NCBI RefSeq assembly: GCF_025583945.1
Contig: NZ_JAOEGU010000040.1
Coordinates: 1 to 36,673 of the forward strand
Direction: 5' to 3'
DNA from: Methylobacter psychrophilus
Lineage (GTDB): Bacteria > Pseudomonadota > Gammaproteobacteria > Methylococcales > Methylomonadaceae
DNA: 36,673 bases
The position numbers and the translations under genes are program-made. The notes beneath the pieces were generated by a model that made no database searches, was not told the origin of the DNA, and saw only the letters and a program-made list of their open reading frames with translations. Shown one piece after another: positions 9,397 to 18,829 of this stretch (positions are counted from its first letter, which is position 1; each line of letters begins with the position of its first letter).

Positions 9397-10956
9397 GTGA
9401 ACAACGAAACCAGTCAAAAAATTAAAGTGCTACTTGAAATGCGCCCCGCACTGGATGGTTTTGCGGGAATTCCCCAAGAAGTTCGTTTGTTGTTTAGTGG
9501 CCTGCGCAAGATTGAATCACTGGATGTCGAAGGTATGATACAGACCCCACATAAAGTGTTGGCACGTGGAACCATGGATAATGACGGGTATTTTACAAAA
9601 AAACTCAGCCCCGCCAGAAAAATCAACCGTTACTCAAGAGTCATAGTCTCCTTGACTGACAAGCCCAAACGAAACATGGTTGATAGCTTATTGGATGATG
9701 TTAAAAAACAACTGGCCTCCATAAAGCTGTTTTTGATGACAGAACTTGGCTTGGGACGCGTCAAATTGACTCGCTTTGAATCCGGTTCATTTAAAGACTT
9801 TACCTGGCGGGCGCTGTTCGAAAAAACCTTACCCATCGCTGATTTTGATCTTGTGTCCTCGGCAGATCACCGAATATGTTCCATGCCATGGCATACAATG
9901 CATAAGGTTGGATTAAGCTCGTTGAGCATCACCAGTACTCCTAAATATCCCGTGCTGGACACCAAGGGGATTGATATCTTAATTGGTCAAACGCCTTATC
10001 CTGCACGCGTTGACCGTAATACCGTCTTGATTATCCGTTACCACGATGCCATTCCAGTGTTAATGCCGCATACCATTTCGGACAAAGTGCTTCATCAGTC
10101 GACGCATTTCTTTGCCTTAATGAGCAACGTCAAATCGGGCGCATGGTTTGCCTGCGTCTCCGAGGCTACAAGACAAGACTTGATTATGCTTTTTCCTGAA
10201 GCAGCTGATCATTCGGTGACTATTTACAATATGATATCGGCTCATTATTTTAACGAGCACTCAGCATTTGAGCGTATTCCAAAGATCATTAGGTCACGGC
10301 TTTATGAAAGTGATCTCTCAAAAAAAATTGATTTATTGCCCAAGTTTTCCGGGTTTGAACAAAAAGAACGCTTTTATCAGCAGGCGTTGGGTGATACAAA
10401 TTTTAAATACCTCCTGATTGTTTCCACCATCGAACCCAGAAAAAATCATACACGTCTGCTTGCTGCATGGGAGGCGCTAAACTCAGATGTTGACCCAGAT
10501 ATCAAACTTATCGTAGTGGGAACACTAGGTTGGGATCACAGTTTCATTACCAATGCCTTTAGACAATGGATCGATCGCGGCCAACTCTTTATGCTTAATG
10601 CCGTTCCAGCCCCCGATCTTCGCGTACTCTACCGTAACGCAGCAGCAACCGTGTGCCCAAGTCTGGGCGAGGGCTTCGATTTTTCCGGTGTCGAATCCAT
10701 GCGCTGCGGAGGCATTACCATCGCCTCTGATATTCCCGTTCATCGCGAGATTTACGAAGACGCTGCCGAATACTTCGATCCCTACACTACACTGAGCCTC
10801 GTTAAGACACTCAAAAAAGTGCTCTATGAACCGGATGCTCCGCAAGTTCAGGAACGTATGCGCCAGCGAGGGGCAGACGTCTCGTTACGCTATCTGCCGG
10901 AGAAAATTTTGCCCCAATGGGAGCGGTTTCTAAAAAACGTTACCGTAAATAAATAA
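9397..10956 (+). CDS. GT4-family glycosyltransferase
   Basis: This is a GT-B fold glycosyltransferase, likely adding a sugar from a nucleotide donor to the capsule chain on the cytoplasmic side. The C-terminal donor-binding half is clear: IVSTIEPRKNHTRLL near residue 342 and GEGFDFSGVESMRCGG near 424, the equivalent of the family's E-x7-E motif, followed by ASDIPVHREI. The N-terminal half (LLEMRPALDGFAGIPQEV) resembles acceptor domains of mannosyltransferase-like GT4 enzymes but is longer than usual. The start is GTG 9397, with AAGGTAAC as a weak ribosome site. It lies 40 bases before the methyltransferase gene and is probably cotranscribed with it. Donor and linkage cannot be read from the sequence. 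Confidence 0.88.
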   Translation: MNNETSQKIKVLLEMRPALDGFAGIPQEVRLLFSGLRKIESLDVEGMIQTPHKVLARGTMDNDGYFTKKLSPARKINRYSRVIVSLTDKPKRNMVDSLLDDVKKQLASIKLFLMTELGLGRVKLTRFESGSFKDFTWRALFEKTLPIADFDLVSSADHRICSMPWHTMHKVGLSSLSITSTPKYPVLDTKGIDILIGQTPYPARVDRNTVLIIRYHDAIPVLMPHTISDKVLHQSTHFFALMSNVKSGAWFACVSEATRQDLIMLFPEAADHSVTIYNMISAHYFNEHSAFERIPKIIRSRLYESDLSKKIDLLPKFSGFEQKERFYQQALGDTNFKYLLIVSTIEPRKNHTRLLAAWEALNSDVDPDIKLIVVGTLGWDHSFITNAFRQWIDRGQLFMLNAVPAPDLRVLYRNAAATVCPSLGEGFDFSGVESMRCGGITIASDIPVHREIYEDAAEYFDPYTTLSLVKTLKKVLYEPDAPQVQERMRQRGADVSLRYLPEKILPQWERFLKNVTVNK

Positions 10957-10996
10957 CTAACTTATTACCTACCAGTACAGTGACTAACAGCACGTT

Positions 10997-13900
10997 ATGA
11001 CTAATCTCATTTCTTACGCCCAAAACTTTGAAGATGTCATGCTCTGGCGCGCGCTCTCGCACGTTGATCAAGGTTTTTATATCGATATTGGCGCGAACGA
11101 TCCGGTCATCGATTCTGTCAGTCTTGCGTTCCACGAGCATGGCTGGCGAGGTATTCATGTTGAACCAACGCCCCATTACGCTGAATTGTTAAGGCAGCAA
11201 AGACCGAATGATACGGTCATCCAGGCGGCCATCGGCAATGGCCCTGCGGTGTTACAGTTTTTTGAAATCCCGGAAACCGGGATTTCAACTGCCGATCCTG
11301 CCATTGCACAGCAGCACCGTGAGCGCGGCTTTGATGTGCATGAGATTACCGTTCCTTGTATCAAATTATCAGCCGTTTTTAAATCCTGTGCCGAGCCGGA
11401 AATACATTGGCTTAAAATTGATGTAGAGGGTTTTGAAAAGCAAGTGCTGTCCAGTTGGGGTAAATCTACGCCACGCCCATGGATTGTCGTTGTGGAGAGT
11501 ACGCTCCCTCTGACCCAGATTGAAACACACAAAACCTGGGAATCAATATTAATCGGCAAAGGCTATTCCCCCGTTTATTTCGATGGACTGAATCGTTATT
11601 ACCTTTCAGACAGGCATCCTGAGTTAAAAAATGCATTTCTTGCACCGCCTAATGTTTTTGATGACTTCACCTTAAACGGTACAGCCAACAGCTCTTTTCA
11701 TCAGCTGATTGACCAACGTTATAAGCAAAAAATAAATGAAATTCTCGCACAAAATAAACAAGAAAAGCTATTTGCCGATAATGAGGTTGAGCGCCTTACC
11801 CTAAATCTTGACTCTCTGAATAAGTCGCGCACCGAACGTGAACAACTATTATCAGAACAAACGAGACTAGCCCGGCAGGAACTGGAAAATTTCCTGCGCG
11901 CTCTGGCGCAACGTGAACAAGAAGTTGCTACACAACTACTTGCCATTCAGCAGCAAGCCACTCAGGAAAAGTCCGAGCAAGCCCATCATCACAGAGAACA
12001 AGAACGGGCGAGGCAACAAGAGTTCACCGAGCGCGAACAAGCCCTCACCCGGCAACTGCAAACTGTACAATTAGAACTTCGACGTTTGGAGCACGAATGG
12101 TCGCATCGTGAGAAAGAACACGTAGAACAAACCAGCCAAGCCCAAAAGGAGCTGGAAAGTCTCCTGCGTACTATGGTGCAACGCGAACAAGACGTCGCGG
12201 CACAACTGCTTTCTATTCAGCAGCAAGCCACTCAGGAACAAGCAGAGCTGACACAAAATCACAACGTACAAGTGCTTGCATTGCAACACGAGCACACCGA
12301 GCGAGAACAAACCTTTACCCAACAACTACAAATCGCACAATTAGAGCTTAGACGTTTGGAACAGGAATGGTCGCAACGTGAAAAAATACACGCCGAACAA
12401 ACCAGTCAAAGCCAAAAGGAACTGGAAAATATTCTTCGCACTCTGGTGCAACGCGAACAAGACGTCGCGGCACAACTGCTTGCTATTCAGCAGCAAGCCA
12501 CTCAGGAACAAGCAGAGCTGGCACAATCTCACAATGTACAAATGCTTGCATTGCAAGACAAATATACCAAACGAGAACAAACCTTTACCCAACAACTGCA
12601 AGCTGCACAATTAGAGTTCCAGCGTTTGGAACAGGAATGGTCGCAACGTGAAAAAGAACACGTCGAACAAATCAGCCAAAGCCAAAAGGAACTGGAAAAT
12701 ATTCTTCGCACTCTGATGCAACGGGAACAAGACGTCGCGGCACAACTGCTTGCCATCCAACAGCAAGCCATTCAGGAACAAGCAGAGCTGGCACAAACTC
12801 ACAACGTACAAGTGTTTACACTGCAACACGAGCACGCCGGGCGAGAACAAGTCCTCATTCAGCAACTGCAAACTGCACAATTAGAACTTCAACGTTTAGA
12901 GCGCGAATGGTCGCAACGTGAAAAAGAACACGTCGAACAAACCAGTCAAATCCAAAAGGAACTGGAAAATATGCAGCGCACTTTGGTGCAACGCGAACAA
13001 GACGTCGCGGCACAACTGTTTGCCATCCAGCAACAAGCGGCTCAGCAACTGCAAACAAAACAAGAAGAACTACGTAGCCTGGAGGTTCAACTCAAAAATG
13101 AGCTTGAAGCAGAGCAGTTAACCAGTCTGCGGCTAAATCAGTCGCTGATCCAGGTACAGCAAAGCCTTAAAACAACGCATGCGTCATTCAGCTGGCGCAT
13201 GACAGCACCTCTCCGTAGCTTGGCTTCAGTTATGGTTCCGAAAAATAATACCGAATCTGCCATAAGCTGTGCGGAAGAATTACCGTCGATACTTATGCCG
13301 CAGATTTCAGAATCACAGCCTGTTAACCCTCCACATCCAACCATAGACGCAATTATGCCTATTCCTGTACAAGCCGCTGTAACTGATATTACATCACTGG
13401 ATGAACTTTTGTCCCTTCATGACCAACAATTTGTTAACGGTGCATATAAAATAGTATTAGGGAGGGAACCTGATCCTGAAGGCTTAAGGTATTACTCAAG
13501 TCGCTTACGTAGCGGGTATGCAAAAATACAAATACTGGCACAATTAAGCTTATGCAAAGAAGCCAAAGCGCATGCTAAAACAAATAAAAAAGCGGGTTTA
13601 GCCAGTTTGTCAGGATTACGTAAGGCAATTAAAAATTACCGTAGAGGACAATACCTTTTAATAGGTGGTCTGTATCGATGGATTAATGGGGTAGAAAGTA
13701 ATCACCCAGGCGAGCGTAAATTACGAGCGATTGAACAGCAGATTTTTTTACTTAGTGATGAGAGTAAGTACCGCTTTAATCAATTGGAAGCCACTCTTTC
13801 TGATTTACAACATTTAGTTGTGCAGCAAAATTCTGCCTTGCAGGATTTTCTGGTACAACAAGATAAATCCATTAATGCCGCACTAGGTAATATGTCTGTG

Positions 13901-14071
13901 GTTATTTCTGACAGACTAAGTATACCTCCTGTTCAGCTGCCGGAGACTACTCCTCCTCTTCCTAGCCAATCAGTTGAGCCGGAAGGGCTTAAGCAACTTT
14001 CACGGAACGCTAAAGACATTTATTTTCAACTTAAATCGGCATCGGCTAATAATGCTAGGAGAGCAGTGTAA
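10997..14071 (+). CDS. FkbM methyltransferase with repeat coiled coil and DUF4214-like domain
   Basis: Three parts are visible in 1024 residues. Residues 1 to about 210 are an FkbM-type SAM-dependent methyltransferase (FYIDIGANDP near 30; WLKIDVEGFEKQVLSS near 137), a family that O-methylates sugars among other things. Residues about 265-720 form a very long, Q/E-rich helix, presumably coiled coil, that includes 90-residue tandem repeats (REQDVAAQLLAIQQQATQEQ). Residues about 805-870 resemble DUF4214 (AYKIVLGREPDPEGLRYYSS), followed by more helix. No signal peptide is seen. The stop overlaps the next start (TAATG), so translation is probably coupled to the triple glycosyltransferase. The layout is like WbdD, the chain-terminating methyltransferase/kinase with a ruler coil, but no kinase domain is visible. 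The role is inferred. Confidence 0.88.
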   Translation: MTNLISYAQNFEDVMLWRALSHVDQGFYIDIGANDPVIDSVSLAFHEHGWRGIHVEPTPHYAELLRQQRPNDTVIQAAIGNGPAVLQFFEIPETGISTADPAIAQQHRERGFDVHEITVPCIKLSAVFKSCAEPEIHWLKIDVEGFEKQVLSSWGKSTPRPWIVVVESTLPLTQIETHKTWESILIGKGYSPVYFDGLNRYYLSDRHPELKNAFLAPPNVFDDFTLNGTANSSFHQLIDQRYKQKINEILAQNKQEKLFADNEVERLTLNLDSLNKSRTEREQLLSEQTRLARQELENFLRALAQREQEVATQLLAIQQQATQEKSEQAHHHREQERARQQEFTEREQALTRQLQTVQLELRRLEHEWSHREKEHVEQTSQAQKELESLLRTMVQREQDVAAQLLSIQQQATQEQAELTQNHNVQVLALQHEHTEREQTFTQQLQIAQLELRRLEQEWSQREKIHAEQTSQSQKELENILRTLVQREQDVAAQLLAIQQQATQEQAELAQSHNVQMLALQDKYTKREQTFTQQLQAAQLEFQRLEQEWSQREKEHVEQISQSQKELENILRTLMQREQDVAAQLLAIQQQAIQEQAELAQTHNVQVFTLQHEHAGREQVLIQQLQTAQLELQRLEREWSQREKEHVEQTSQIQKELENMQRTLVQREQDVAAQLFAIQQQAAQQLQTKQEELRSLEVQLKNELEAEQLTSLRLNQSLIQVQQSLKTTHASFSWRMTAPLRSLASVMVPKNNTESAISCAEELPSILMPQISESQPVNPPHPTIDAIMPIPVQAAVTDITSLDELLSLHDQQFVNGAYKIVLGREPDPEGLRYYSSRLRSGYAKIQILAQLSLCKEAKAHAKTNKKAGLASLSGLRKAIKNYRRGQYLLIGGLYRWINGVESNHPGERKLRAIEQQIFLLSDESKYRFNQLEATLSDLQHLVVQQNSALQDFLVQQDKSINAALGNMSVVISDRLSIPPVQLPETTPPLPSQSVEPEGLKQLSRNAKDIYFQLKSASANNARRAV
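11876..13046 (+). repeat. 270-bp in-frame tandem repeats encoding 90-residue coil units
   Basis: The unit starts, for example, at 11876, 12146, 12416, 12686 and 12956; the last copy is partial. The landmark GAACAAGACGTCGCGGCACA recurs with exactly 270-base spacing (12184, 12454 and so on), with a diverged first copy at 11914. The middle copies are nearly identical at DNA level, while copy 1 is more diverged, which suggests amplification of an older unit. Ninety is not a multiple of seven, so the heptad register must shift within each unit. Confidence 0.93.
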
Positions 14072-17000
14072 TGCGTATAGTTATTGATTTACAAGGAGCT
14101 CAGAGTGCGAGTCGTCACCGCGGAATTGGTCGTTATAGTTTGGCACTAGCGCAAGCTATGGTGCGTAATCGTGGTGAGCATGAAATTATTATTGCTCTGA
14201 ATGGTCTTTTTCCAGATACCATTGAGCCTATTCGTGCTGAATTTGAGGGTATTTTGCCACAAGATAATATTAGGGTTTGGCACACGCTTGATGAATTATG
14301 CGGCGTACATCCACACAATATCCGGCGCAGAAAAGTATCAGAATTGATCCGAGAGTCTTTTCTAGCAAGCTTACAGCCTGATATCATATACATTACTAGC
14401 TTGTTTGAAGGATGGGGATGGGGAGGTGGTGATGCAATAACCACTGTTGGATTGCTAACGCAGACTATTCCAACTGTAGTAACTTTATACGACCTCATTC
14501 CATTCATTAATCGTACAACCTATTTGGGTAACCCAGTGGTTGAGTCATGGTATGAAAACAAGCTAGATCAGATTAGAAGAGCTGATTTATTGCTAGCGAT
14601 CTCCGAGTCTTCACGTCAGGAGGGTATTGATTATCTTGGTTTTTCGCAGGATCAAGTTATCAACGTTGGTACAGCCGCCGATTCGCAATTTAAGCACATT
14701 GACATCAGTAGTGAAACTGAGTGTAGTGTAAGAAAGCGTTATGGTCTGCTTCATCCGTTTATCTTGTATACTGGTGGAATCGATTATCGCAAAAATATTG
14801 AAGGATTGATTCGTGCATATGCGCTGCTTCCCCTAGCCTTACGAAAAAAACATCAACTGGCTATTGTTTGCTCGGTTCAGCCTGCAAATCGTGACATACT
14901 TGCCGAGTTGGCTCAACAACAGGGCTTGTCTCCAGATGAGATGATTCTGACTGGATTTGTCCCTGAGGAGGATTTGATTGTTCTTTATAATTTGTGCAAA
15001 GCTTTTATATTCCCCTCATGGCATGAAGGTTTTGGTTTGCCTGCGCTGGAAGCGATGTCTTGCGGTGCACCCGTAATTGCCGCTAACACATCCAGCTTGC
15101 CAGAGGTTATTGGAAAAGATGAGGCGCTATTTAACCCATTCGATGATAAAGAAATAGCTGAAAAAATTGAACAAGTTCTCTCGGATGATGCCTATCGTGC
15201 AGAGTTGATACAGCATGGTTTTGCACAAGCTAAGAAATTTTCATGGGAAAAAAGTGCTAAGGTTGCCATCACAGCATTTGAAAAACTTTATGTTGATATA
15301 AGCAAATCAAGCCAGATATCTTTTTTATTTAAACCAAGACCCAAACTGGCTTACATCTCCCCGTTGCCCCCTGAACGTAGTGGTATCTCAGATTATAGTG
15401 CTGAACTATTACCTGTTTTGGCACGTCACTATGATATTGATGTAATTGTGGCACAGCAATATATTTCGGATCCATGGATTAATGAGAATTGTGCTGTGCG
15501 TACTGTAGAATGGTTTACTAATCATGCGGACAGATATGAACGTGTCCTCTATCATTTTGGTAATTCAGCATACCATCAACATATGTTCGAATTGTTGGGT
15601 AAGATACCTGGCATTGTGGTTCTTCATGATTTTTTCCTTGGCAATATTGTTACCTATATGGGAGGCCTGAATGAGGGTAAAACATATCCAGACTTTCTGC
15701 ATAAGACCCTTTATCAGTCTCATGGCTATCAAGCTTTAGTTGAACGTTATCATGCTAAAAATTTTGATTGGCTATGGAAATATCCTTGCAATAAAGTTAT
15801 TGTTGAAGATTCTATTGGAGTAATAGTCCATTCTAACAAGCCACGACAATTAGCTGAACAATGGTTAGGAAAAACTTGTGCTAATAATTGGTCTGTCATC
15901 CCGCTTCTTCGAACTCCTCAAGTAGCTATTAAGCGAGTTGAAGCACGTAGTTTATTAGGCTTGGATACCAATGATTTTATTGTATGTAGCTTTGGTATTA
16001 TGGGTGAACCAAAACAAAATCATCGACTATTGCATGCATGGTTCGCTTCAACACTCAGCAAAGATAAAAGCTGCCATCTTGTTTTCGTTGGCGGAAACGA
16101 TGAGGGACCCTATGGTGCATGGCTGATTGATATGATTCGTGATCATGGTTTAGAAGATCGCATATCTATCACTGGATGGACAGATATGGTTCAATTTCGT
16201 CATTATTTGTCAGCTGCGGATGTGGGCGTTCAACTGCGTTCTCTCTCTCGTGGTGAAACCTCTGCATCAGTACTAGACTGTATGAACTATGGACTACCTA
16301 CCATTGTTAACGCGAATGGTTCCATGGCTGAATTACCAGATGATGCTGTATGGATGTTACCGGACAAGTTTGACGATGCTCACCTAGTAGAAGCACTTGA
16401 AACCCTTTGGAGTGATAATAATAAACGGTGTGCATTGGGTACGCGTGCGCGTGCACTAGTAATGACGCAGCACGCGCCTCGTATTTGTGCTGATCAATAT
16501 GCTCAAGTTATTGAAAATTATTATAAGCATGCAAAAAGCAATAAAGACAGCTTAATCAAAGCCATAGCCAATGTTGAGGGAGAGGCTGATGAAAACGAAT
16601 GGCTAGCAGTTGCAAAAGCAATTGCACTTAATCGTCATTCATCTACAGATAAACAGTTGCTATTAGACATCTCCGAGTTGGTACAACGAGATGCTAGAAG
16701 TGGTATTCAACGCGTTGTTCGTAGCGTTCTCTCAGCACTCCTCACTAATCCACCAAAAGGTTTCAGGGTTGAGCCTGTTTATGCTATAGATGGTGAAAAG
16801 GGTTATCGCTATGCACGGCAATTCACCTGTAGTTTTTTAAACTGTCCTGATTACATTCTTGCTGATGAGATAGTTGATGTTTTTAATGGAGATATTTTTT
16901 TGGGCTTAGATTTACAGCCGCATCTTGTGCCTCAACAAGTTGATTTTTATAATTATTTAAAGAGGGTAGGTGGGGAGGTATATTTTGTTGTTTATGATTT

Positions 17001-18396
17001 GTTACCTGTTTTGCTCCCTAAAGTCTTTATACAAGTCGCTTACTCTTTGTACACAGGTTGGTTGAATACAATATCACAAGCCGATGGGGTTTTATGTATT
17101 TCCCGCGCTGTAGCAGATGATATGGTAGGGTGGCTTAATATCTTTGCTCATCAAAAACGTGTTCGTCCGCTTAAGATAGGCTGGTTTCACCTAGGGGCTG
17201 ATATGGTAGAGTCAGAACCCACAACAGGTTTACCAAATGATGTAGATTATGTATTGAAAACTCTCTCTAGTCGTCCCACTTTTTTGATGGTGGGCACTAT
17301 TGAACCGCGTAAAAGACATATGCAAACACTATTAGCATTTAATCAGTTGTGGGCTCAAGGTGTGGATGTTAATTTGGTTATGGTGGGACATCGGGGCTGG
17401 ATGGTCGAAGAACTAACTGATTTGATATATGATCATTGTGAGTACAATCAAAGGCTGTTTTGGCTGGAGGGAATCAGCGATGAATATCTTGAAAAAGTAT
17501 ACGATTTCTCTGCCTGTTTGATTGCTGCTTCTGAAGGTGAAGGTTTTGGCTTGCCGCTCATTGAAGCAGCACAGCACAAACTATCCATTATCGCCCGTGA
17601 TATCCCTGTATTTCGTGAAGTTGCAGGGACACATGCTTTTTATTTTTCTGGACTTGGGGCAGAACCATTGGCAGATGCTGTTCGTGGTTGGTTAGCACTA
17701 GATGAGATTGGCCAAGCTCCGCAGTCAGAGACTATGCCATGGCTGACATGGAAACAAAGTACCCAGAACTTACTCGATGTAATCCTTGGCAACCAATGGT
17801 ATCAGCACTGGGTACTACCAGATGATGTGTATCGTTTTCCCGGGGGAGATAGTCGCTTAGGGACTCAAATAGGTAAGCGAGATCGAATTCATATTATGTG
17901 TACGGGGCAAGCAGGCTATCTGATTTATGGTCCTTATATTTCTTTGGTAGCGGGAAAGTATCTCGTAAATATTCGTGGAACAGTTAAAGAAAGAGGCCTT
18001 GCTGGAGCACACATGGATGTGGCTACTGATAAGGGTAGTGTTATTCTTGGTCAATCTGTTTTAAATAATCCTGATGATTTTGGTAACTTTGTTAGTTTAG
18101 TAATTTATTTGGATAAACATTGTACTGATCTTGAGGTTAGAGTCTGGGTCAGTGAAAAATCTGATTTAAAAGTATCCATGATCGAGATTGCACCTTGGCA
18201 TGACGATCTGGAAATTGGAAATACTGATTCGCAATTGGGAGAAGTTGTAAAGATTGATATGATAGTCAATAATCCCGAGACGGAAGCATTAATACCAATA
18301 GAAATCAATAAATCAGCCAAGATTACTAATGTTGGACAGCCCCCTGCACTTAAAAACCGTAAAAATAAAAAAACTCAACATAATAAAAGACGTTGA
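14071..18396 (+). CDS. Giant triple-domain GT4 glycosyltransferase
   Basis: Three GT-B modules lie in one 1441-residue chain. Module 1 (about 1-410) has RGIGRYSLALAQAM, GGIDYRKN near 236 and HEGFGLPALEAMSCGAPVIA near 318. Module 2 (about 424-830) begins KLAYISPLPPERSGISDYSA and has GIMGEPKQNH near 642 but a less standard donor site (SRGETSASVLDCMNYGLPT near 727). Module 3 (about 864-1240) has RSGIQRVVRSVL, GTIEPRKRH near 1074 and SEGEGFGLPLIEAAQ near 1154. Residues about 1240-1441 match no family I know and end in a strongly basic tail. Multi-module GT4 proteins such as WbdA polymerise O-antigen mannans. With the overlapping coiled-coil methyltransferase gene, this is the likely chain polymerase. 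The sequence looks more AT-rich than the genes upstream. Confidence 0.9.
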   Translation: MRIVIDLQGAQSASRHRGIGRYSLALAQAMVRNRGEHEIIIALNGLFPDTIEPIRAEFEGILPQDNIRVWHTLDELCGVHPHNIRRRKVSELIRESFLASLQPDIIYITSLFEGWGWGGGDAITTVGLLTQTIPTVVTLYDLIPFINRTTYLGNPVVESWYENKLDQIRRADLLLAISESSRQEGIDYLGFSQDQVINVGTAADSQFKHIDISSETECSVRKRYGLLHPFILYTGGIDYRKNIEGLIRAYALLPLALRKKHQLAIVCSVQPANRDILAELAQQQGLSPDEMILTGFVPEEDLIVLYNLCKAFIFPSWHEGFGLPALEAMSCGAPVIAANTSSLPEVIGKDEALFNPFDDKEIAEKIEQVLSDDAYRAELIQHGFAQAKKFSWEKSAKVAITAFEKLYVDISKSSQISFLFKPRPKLAYISPLPPERSGISDYSAELLPVLARHYDIDVIVAQQYISDPWINENCAVRTVEWFTNHADRYERVLYHFGNSAYHQHMFELLGKIPGIVVLHDFFLGNIVTYMGGLNEGKTYPDFLHKTLYQSHGYQALVERYHAKNFDWLWKYPCNKVIVEDSIGVIVHSNKPRQLAEQWLGKTCANNWSVIPLLRTPQVAIKRVEARSLLGLDTNDFIVCSFGIMGEPKQNHRLLHAWFASTLSKDKSCHLVFVGGNDEGPYGAWLIDMIRDHGLEDRISITGWTDMVQFRHYLSAADVGVQLRSLSRGETSASVLDCMNYGLPTIVNANGSMAELPDDAVWMLPDKFDDAHLVEALETLWSDNNKRCALGTRARALVMTQHAPRICADQYAQVIENYYKHAKSNKDSLIKAIANVEGEADENEWLAVAKAIALNRHSSTDKQLLLDISELVQRDARSGIQRVVRSVLSALLTNPPKGFRVEPVYAIDGEKGYRYARQFTCSFLNCPDYILADEIVDVFNGDIFLGLDLQPHLVPQQVDFYNYLKRVGGEVYFVVYDLLPVLLPKVFIQVAYSLYTGWLNTISQADGVLCISRAVADDMVGWLNIFAHQKRVRPLKIGWFHLGADMVESEPTTGLPNDVDYVLKTLSSRPTFLMVGTIEPRKRHMQTLLAFNQLWAQGVDVNLVMVGHRGWMVEELTDLIYDHCEYNQRLFWLEGISDEYLEKVYDFSACLIAASEGEGFGLPLIEAAQHKLSIIARDIPVFREVAGTHAFYFSGLGAEPLADAVRGWLALDEIGQAPQSETMPWLTWKQSTQNLLDVILGNQWYQHWVLPDDVYRFPGGDSRLGTQIGKRDRIHIMCTGQAGYLIYGPYISLVAGKYLVNIRGTVKERGLAGAHMDVATDKGSVILGQSVLNNPDDFGNFVSLVIYLDKHCTDLEVRVWVSEKSDLKVSMIEIAPWHDDLEIGNTDSQLGEVVKIDMIVNNPETEALIPIEINKSAKITNVGQPPALKNRKNKKTQHNKRR

Positions 18397-18405
18397 TAAG
18401 AAAAC

Positions 18406-18820
18406 ATGAAAATAGTAACTAAGTCCCCTCATGGAAGGGTTATGTTTGGTCATCTTCCAAAAACTACTAATCAGGCAGCAATTCTCGTTACTGAAAATAC
18501 TTTAAATCATAATGTTATGAATTAAATTTACAGGATTTTTTTGATGCGACAGAATCCTGTTTTTCACGGATGCCTTAAATCCTTACAAAACAGAGATGCT
18601 GATATTAGTATCAATTCGGTTATTAGATTACTTTGCAAGTATCGCAGTAGAATACACGCAAACTATTAAAACTTAAGCGCTATTTGCTTTATTTTATTTA
18701 TCTTTCCATACTGATAACTACTGTAAGTCAGGGGGACAGTATTGAGTCATTATTAGTATATAACGTGTTTCCGAGACCCCATAATTCAGGCTGTTTTATG
18801 GTTGTATTTTATAAATAATT
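18406..18820 (+). pseudogene. Decayed N-terminal copy of the sulfotransferase gene
   Basis: A 39-codon frame from ATG 18406 reads KSPHGRVMFGHLPKTTNQAA, matching KPFPGRIIFDHIPKTAGQAT at the start of the gene at 20347. A second block, 18731-18820, aligns without gaps for its first ~50 bases with 20550-20599 (shared ACGTGTTT-CGAGACCC) and goes on resembling the RDPIDRVISWLYF codons until it is cut by TAA. Between the blocks the frame is broken and I see no clear match. The rest of the gene is missing. It fills the 433-base gap between the triple GT and the next gene, and its end supplies that gene's upstream sequence. Confidence 0.75.
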
Positions 18821-18829
18821 GGAAGAAAA

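Noticed and set aside
11876-13046. Regularly spaced repeats as a CRISPR array
   Set aside because: The 270-base units are contiguous, in frame and protein-coding, with no separate spacers.
11719-13121. Several open frames antisense or shifted in the coil region
   Set aside because: They recur every 270 bases as mirror frames of the tandem repeats and have unlikely Cys/Leu-rich translations.
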